Shown: piece by piece, positions 59,050 through 64,000 of the stretch
Position numbering within the stretch: the first letter of the stretch is position 1
Layout of the letters: every line of letters starts with the position of its first letter
From: Glandiceps talaboti
Taxonomy: Eukaryota > Hemichordata > Enteropneusta > Spengelidae
Direction of reading: 5' to 3'
Assembly: GCF_964340395.1 (NCBI RefSeq)
Contig: NC_135571.1
Coordinates: 14,875,721 to 14,939,720 of the forward strand
DNA: 64,000 nt
Program-made: the position numbers and the translations under genes
The notes under the pieces: generated by a model
The model's input: the letters and a program-made list of their open reading frames with translations, nothing else
Database searches by the model: none
What the model was told of the DNA's origin: nothing

Positions 59050-60005
59050 AACACACAAGAGAGATAGACATGAATAGACACACACACGACAGATAGACAT
59101 GAATAGACACACACAAAAGAGATATACATGAATAGACACACACAAGACAGATAGACATGAATAGACACACACACAAGAGAGATAGACATGAATAGACACA
59201 CACAAGACAGATAGACATGAATAGACACACACAAAAGAGATATACATGAATAGACACACACAAGACAGATAGACATGAATAGACACACACACAAGACAGA
59301 TAGACATGAATAGACACACACACAAGACAGATAGACATGAATAGACACACACACAAGACAGATAGACATGAATAGACACACACACAAGACAGATAGACAT
59401 GAATAGACACACACACAAGAGAGATAGACATGAATAGACACACACACAAGACAGATAGACATGAATAGACACACACACAAGAGAGATAGACATGAATAGA
59501 CACACACACAAGAGAGATAGACATGAATAGACACACACACACGAGAGATAGACATGAATAGACACACACAAGACAGAGACATGAATAGACACACACACAA
59601 GACAGATAGACATGAATAGACACACACACAAGACAGATATACATGAATAGACACACACAAGAGAGATAGACATGAATAGACACACACACAAGAGAGATAG
59701 ACATGAATAGACACACACACGACAGATAGACATGAATAGACACACACACAAGACAGATATACATGAATAGACACACACACAAGACAGATAGACATGAATA
59801 GACACACACACAAGACAGATAGACATGAATAGACACACACACAAGAGAGATAGACATGAATAGACACACACAAGAGAGATAGACATGAATAGACACACAC
59901 ACAAGATAGACATGAATAGACACACACAAGAGAGATAGACATGAATAGACACACACACAAGACAGATACACATAAATAGACACACACACAAGACAGATAG
60001 ACATG
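59050..60005. repeat. ~31-34 bp minisatellite, about 29 copies
   Basis: Units of gacatgaatagacacacaca and caagacagata, with variants (gagagata, tatacatg). All three minus frames stay open for over 300 codons because of the composition. The right end is about 180 nt from the RABL2 exon 2 donor. Confidence 0.95.
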
Positions 60006-60187
60006 ATGAACAACATGCAGCCTTGGGGAGGTTTACCAACACAAGTAAAGATAGAAAGTCAATGCTGATGAAGTTGGCAAGCTGAGCCAGACATAAATAC
60101 TGAAGAACAAAGACAAATAAATGACAGGAGCTGAGGTACATGTAGAAAACAAACGTATATTTTGTATACAATATATATAAAGGATAC

Positions 60188-60217
60188 TATCCATCCATTA
60201 GAAACCTTTCCACCAAC
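60188..60217 (-). CDS. RABL2: RABL2, coding exon 2 (30-nt microexon)
   Basis: A 30-nt exon encoding LVERFLMDG, plus the last base of Lys34 and the first two bases of Tyr44. It matches vertebrate KLMERFLMDGF, the helix right after the P-loop. The acceptor is ttgattacag and the donor is GGATA followed by gtatcc. Both split codons resolve correctly (AA+G gives Lys; TA+T gives Tyr). It is found only by knowing the family, since no long open frame marks it. Confidence 0.93.
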
Positions 60218-60229
60218 CTGTAATCAATA

Positions 60230-60617
60230 ATACATACACAAATATTTTAGAACTAACGTTTATAATCTCTTCAAAGTTATTAAATGTAGAAAGTTAATGT
60301 AACTTACAAGGTGAACAATTTGTTTACAGATGGTAACTACATTGTATTCCACTTATATCAATATAGTATATCTGTAACTAGTAACTGGGTAGGACTTGTA
60401 CACCTACATGTATAATCACATTTATCTCAAAGAATAACACAAAAAGGAACAAAATCACAAAATTGATGTGTCACTGTGTGGTTGGGAAGGAAAGGTGAGT
60501 ATTGACTTGACACAATTGTGAAAAAGAGATTGTGATGGTCTGTGCTTATTTATGTGTCTCCATGTTCCATCAAAGATTTTTTTTGAAACTACATGTACAA
60601 ATGTAAGTTGTATTTCC
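60230..60617. other. RABL2 intron 1, nothing recognised
   Basis: AT-rich intron sequence. Confidence 0.5.
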
Positions 60618-60669
60618 ACTACACTACACTACACTACACTACACTACACTACACTACACTACACTACAC
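60618..60669. repeat. (ACACT)n microsatellite
   Basis: About ten copies of a 5-bp unit. Confidence 0.97.
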
Positions 60670-61284
60670 ATTCACTATCGAACTAATTCAAAAAAAATGT
60701 TGTCATTCTTTAAATCTATTTACAATTTACTCTATCTCTGTTTTCTTATATCATGCTGCAGTCTAAATTTTATTTGTTCATTTTTTTTTTTTTGGGGGGG
60801 GGGGGCAGCATCCATAAATATATAAATATAATATTATATATAAATAAATAAATAGAGTTGTAATATAATGCCATCCCTGTAAGTCTGAAGAAATTTAATC
60901 ATTTCCTGTGAGAAAAGAGATAAAGTTATTCAAATTTCTGGAGTCCGTGTAGTTCAATAAATGTATGAATGAGTGGGGTGGCCTTAACAACATTACTTAA
61001 CCGTTAACGGGTAAATTTCGTACCGTGTTCTTATGCCATGACCTGAAACTGCATTTGACGTTTGGAAAGAACACTATATTATAGCTTTTCGACTATCGAG
61101 TCAAATAACGCCATTTGACCACAATTTGGCAAAACTGTTGTTGTGAAGGAATGAAGTACACATAGTGACACAGCGTTAGTCCGTTACGAAGGAAACGCTG
61201 TGGATCTTACGTTTGTGTGAACGTCACTCGCTTTAATTTAATTTATTGTTCTTGTCAATAAATTATCACAACATGGTTACTTAC
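60670..61284. other. RABL2 intron 1, 5' part
   Basis: Contains a T-run followed by a G-run near 60780-60806. It becomes more CpG-rich toward exon 1, as expected near a promoter. Confidence 0.5.
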
Positions 61285-61385
61285 TTCGATTTTCCTACAG
61301 CTGAATCACCTAGGCATATTACTTTTACTGATTTCTCCCTGTCGATTGTGGCGTTTTCCGGGTCTGTACCTGAGATCTCCGCCAT
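61285..61385 (-). CDS. RABL2: RABL2, first coding exon (P-loop)
   Basis: RABL2 is a Rab-like small GTPase of cilia. In vertebrates it is recruited to the ciliary base (CEP19) and helps load IFT-B particles. This exon encodes residues 1-33 plus two bases of Lys34. It starts at the ATG in GTAAAGATGGCGG, then MAEISGTDPENATIDREKSV, then KVICLGDSAVGKS with the P-loop GDSAVGKS at 26-33. The donor is AAATCGAA followed by gtaagt. With exons 2-7 (60188-60217, 57681-57760, 56870-56949, 54942-55151, 53607-53690, 44394-44489) the CDS is 681 nt. All junctions are in frame and the product is 226 residues, close to the vertebrate length of about 229. Confidence 0.96.
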
Positions 61386-61440
61386 CTTTACCAAATATGT
61401 GCGCTATGTATGCTGGGAAATGATCAAGACCATAATATAA
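61386..61440 (-). promoter_or_regulatory. RABL2 5' UTR / promoter with a Staf/ZNF143-like cccagcat motif
   Basis: On the minus strand, tttcccagcataca (about 61409-61421) lies about 25 nt upstream of the start codon. It resembles the core of the tccca-gcatgc element bound by ZNF143/Staf in many housekeeping promoters. The match is partial, and the function is inferred from position. Confidence 0.35.
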
Positions 61441-61960
61441 TTTGACGACAGAGGGCGGTATACAGAAAGAAAGCGTTTGTATTGAGTTACAAACACAGAC
61501 TTGACATATCTTGATTGTTTCACATTGATTTTTGAAGGAGAAACTGTGATAACTTTGTCTTATAAATTAAATATCCAGATAAATTCCAAAGCCTCATCCA
61601 TGAAGAATACACACTTAAAATTCCGCAACATTTGTACATTCATCAACCTTCATATAAATAGTCTATCTGCTAGACCTCGGATGGTCTTCCGATACAATAC
61701 GACACACGACCGGTTCGGGCGAGCCCTCACTACGAACTTCGTTCGCTTATAGTATCGAAAGAAAGCCCGAACGTCTAGCAGCAAGACTACCTTTATAAGC
61801 ACACGTCCGATGAAGCCTGTTGGCCCACTTGTTTAGTTTTAAAGAGGCACTTTGAATAATTAATAACATTTGGTAGTTAGACTTTAATATCTTTAGAATA
61901 AAAGCTTCCAATTCCATATATTGTTCATATATATAGTTCATATACATATTTCATTTTCAG
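61441..61960. other. Intergenic DNA upstream of RABL2
   Basis: A weak inverted similarity joins ctgctagacctcgg (about 61667) and cgaacgtctagcagc (about 61769), which may mark a small old element. No gene is recognised. Confidence 0.4.
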
Positions 61961-61996
61961 ACGACGACGACCACGACGACGACCACGACCACGACG

Positions 61997-62033
<37 letters not shown>

Positions 62034-62045
62034 CGACGACGAATA
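61961..62045. repeat. (GAC)n trinucleotide repeat
   Basis: cgacgacgaccac runs, preceded by an acceptor-like cattttcag. The frame encodes poly-Asp with a few His, for about 40 residues (DDDDHDDDHDHDVDDDD). It could be part of an exon, but no flanking exon was found. Confidence 0.9.
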
Positions 62046-62580
62046 CGGCGATGATGACGATGAAAAGTTTTTTCCGATACTACATGTACCGTTTTCACCT
62101 TTGTATTTGTAATTATAGAATCTTTCGCGACATTATAATCGCACCATATACTCTACTAGAGTACGTTCACCCTGCTACCCTTGTATGTATTTTTAGCCTT
62201 TTTAATTGTAACAGGGTTTAAACAGGAATAATTAAATGTTTCTTTATAAAAGATGATGATGATTTAGTTTTGAATGTCATAGAGAACACAAACAGTGATA
62301 CATGTACTGACTCAAGTATATAGTACCAGTGAGAACTGTTACAAGTGACCAGAGTATGCACAACATTGAAAGCACGTTTTAGATACTAACTTAATCTTGT
62401 GTATGATTATAAGAGAAAGCTAACAAGCCAGTCTTTTACTGTTTGTCACTTTATATGTAGAAATATTGCTTTCTGATACAGAGTCAAAATCATTTAATTT
62501 GTATGTGTACATATAATGGGAATATTGATTAACTTTCAGTATATGCAATTACCATAACATGCAATTCGATCTATTACAAT
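62046..62580. other. Intergenic DNA, nothing recognised
   Basis: AT-rich sequence with a short gatgatgatg patch near 62250. Confidence 0.5.
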
Positions 62581-62680
62581 CTTTGAAAAATTGGTCGCAT
62601 TCGCCGCTATCTGACAAGTGAAGCATGTGAAAATCTAGTCCATGCTCTTGTCTCATGCAAACTGGATTACTGTAATGGAT
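62581..62680 (+). pseudogene. LINE RT fragment (LDYCNG motif)
   Basis: The plus strand reads RRYLTSEACENLVHALVSCK then LDYCNG, the pre-terminal RT signature of CR1/L2-like LINEs. It is cut off immediately by a SINE. Confidence 0.75.
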
Positions 62681-62684
62681 TCAT

Positions 62685-62965
62685 GATGGGTGAATGGCTA
62701 GTGTGACCGACTTGGAATCTACAGGTTGCAGGTTTGAACCCTTTCGCTGCCTGCTGTTTGTTTCTGAGTGGCTAAAGTACTTGGGCAAGATTTGAACCAC
62801 GACTGTGCCTCAGTCAACCCAGATGACTGCAATGGATTGTATGCTTCCCAGGGAGTTGAGGAAGACTAAAGGGCCATTCTGATCCGAGCCAGGGGTAATA
62901 ATTGTAAAGCGCTTTGAGTAAGGTATGGGAAAGTGCTATATCAGAAACCAACATTATTATTATCA
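62685..62965 (+). mobile_element. tRNA-derived SINE
   Basis: A-box-like TGGCTAGTGTG (62695-62705) and B-box GGTTTGAACCC (62731-62741) mark a pol III internal promoter derived from a tRNA. The 3' part, gtaaagcgctttgagtaagg ... gggaaagtgctatatcag, is the conserved tail shared by many L2/CR1-mobilised SINEs. It ends in attattattatc, a short microsatellite tail. It is about 280 bp and looks complete. Confidence 0.8.
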
Positions 62966-63096
62966 TTAATGGACTCTTATATGGTTTAGCATCTAAAGAC
63001 ATTACTATTATTACTTTATTACTTAACAACATGCTGTGGAAAGCATGGCATAGTAAACACAATACGATACAATACAAGACAAAAATACAATACACA
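62966..63096 (-). other. 3' flank / tail of the adjacent LINE
   Basis: On the minus strand, the region after the LINE stop carries repeated attgtattgtat-like units (about 63055-63095), consistent with a simple-repeat 3' tail. Confidence 0.45.
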
Positions 63097-64000
63097 TTAC
63101 TTGTCTGCTGAGGGGATCTTTTGAGATGTATCTAAAAGAAACTTGGCAAAAGGAAGTTTATCATCTGAACTTAGAATATACAAAAATTTCTCTTGACTGT
63201 TTAAAGTGTTAAAATAATCACATTTCAAAGATATCGAAAAAAATAAAACCTCTCTCTCATTTTCGTGTTGTGGGCAATGAATAATAAAATGAAATTCATC
63301 TTCAACCATTGAGGGGCAATACTTGCAAAATCTTTCATTGGCAGGAATTTTCGGCATACACCTTCTACCCAACTCTATTTGTAAATGAAAATCAGAGACT
63401 CTAAATTTTGTAATTAATCTATGACAAGTGGGATTCTTAATCTTGATTAGGTAGTTTTCTAGTTTGAATACAGATTTAAAAGTTCTATAAGTTCTAAGTT
63501 TGTTTTTATCACTACCATTTCTTCTAACATCATTAAATAAATCATTAAACCAAGATTTACAAAAGTCTTTGCATAGATTGTCCTGAATTGTATTAAGGGT
63601 AGAATTAAAATTACAAATACAAGACCAAATATTGCTCTCGCTATATTTATCAAGCATATCTGTTATATAGTTTCCCCAATTTGAATAACGCATGGAAGAT
63701 AAGTATGCTGACTTTAATAAACAATCATCACTAATAACTAATCTATGCCAATACTTCAACATATGCTTAATAACAACAAAATTAACAGGAAAACGCCCCA
63801 ATTCCCCTATAATACCATTTATTGGAGCTCTCTTAGAAACACCCAATAAAAATCTATAAAAAGAGTAACTAATCTCATCAAGAAAATTCTTCTTTTGATT
63901 TATTTCGCAACCCCAGACTTCGCAACCATAAGTCATGATAGGAACTAGTAAACGATCAAAAAGATCTAAAGCTATATCAACTGAAATACATCCATCATTA
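63097..64000 (-). CDS. Non-LTR retrotransposon polyprotein, C-terminal ~300 codons (partial)
   Basis: The frame is uninterrupted from the right edge (first full codons NDGCISVDIALDLFDRLLVP) to a TAA at 63097-63099, so the ORF continues beyond the window. It reads IMTYGCEVWG, then FYRFLLGVSKRAPINGIIGE, and near the end CMPKIPANERFCKYCPSM followed by VEDEFHFIIHCPQH. The YGCEVWG...FLLGV.K segment follows the RT domain. The C-x2-C...HF..HC cluster is the C-terminal zinc-knuckle-like motif of many invertebrate LINEs. With no stop in about 300 codons this copy is young, unlike the other LINE remains here. Confidence 0.88.
   Translation of the reverse strand, partial: NDGCISVDIALDLFDRLLVPIMTYGCEVWGCEINQKKNFLDEISYSFYRFLLGVSKRAPINGIIGELGRFPVNFVVIKHMLKYWHRLVISDDCLLKSAYLSSMRYSNWGNYITDMLDKYSESNIWSCICNFNSTLNTIQDNLCKDFCKSWFNDLFNDVRRNGSDKNKLRTYRTFKSVFKLENYLIKIKNPTCHRLITKFRVSDFHLQIELGRRCMPKIPANERFCKYCPSMVEDEFHFIIHCPQHENEREVLFFSISLKCDYFNTLNSQEKFLYILSSDDKLPFAKFLLDTSQKIPSADK

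Noticed and set aside
58985-60171. 343- and 393-codon Cys/Val/Ser-rich minus-strand frames
   Set aside because: They are generated by the gacatgaatagacacacaca minisatellite. Multiple frames are open at once, which real genes do not show.
61961-62112. Acidic Asp-rich protein
   Set aside because: It is a (GAC)n repeat. An acceptor-like site precedes it, but no neighbouring exon or donor was found.

Overview
This is animal genomic DNA with long introns, GT-AG splice sites, retrotransposon debris and a very heavy load of minisatellites. No prokaryotic gene organisation is present. The repeat types (CR1/L2-like LINE ends, a DIRS-type element, a tRNA-derived SINE, foldback DNA elements) and the two genes point to a marine invertebrate. 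A hemichordate-like or other invertebrate deuterostome is my guess, and the sequence does not prove it.

Two protein genes can be reconstructed by hand, both on the minus strand. DENND5 (Rab6IP1 family Rab GEF) starts at 24086 and runs off the left edge. Four coding exons lie in the window: 23990-24086, 16288-16397, 3709-4342 and 967-1154. All join in frame and encode the first 343 residues. RABL2 (Rab-like ciliary GTPase) is complete in seven coding exons between 61385 and 44394, giving 226 residues. A weaker candidate is a single-exon ORF with its own TATA box at 27240-27887 (+). Weaker still is a set of very short phase-0 exon-like blocks near 31.3-32.0 kb (+).

Layout: 1-24.1 kb is DENND5, whose introns hold an 8.4 kb, 55-bp minisatellite (7776-16213), a 2.4 kb TTAA-flanked foldback element, two smaller foldback elements, and a LINE split by an unclassified 1.5 kb repeat. 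24.1-44 kb is intergenic: LINE remnants, the orphan ORF, AT-rich DNA, a 1.1 kb segmental duplication and several minisatellites. 44-61.4 kb is RABL2, whose 9.1 kb last intron holds a decayed DIRS-like tyrosine-recombinase retroelement. 61.4-64 kb holds a SINE, a LINE scrap and an open LINE ORF leaving the right edge.

The most striking pattern is positional. Minisatellites sit directly at exon-intron boundaries, especially just downstream of 5' splice sites. In DENND5 this holds for exons 2, 3 and 4. In RABL2 it holds for exons 3, 4 and 5, and the stop codon itself lies in a repeat unit. In RABL2 exons 4 and 5 the repeat unit contains the splice donor, so the donor sequence has been multiplied many times.
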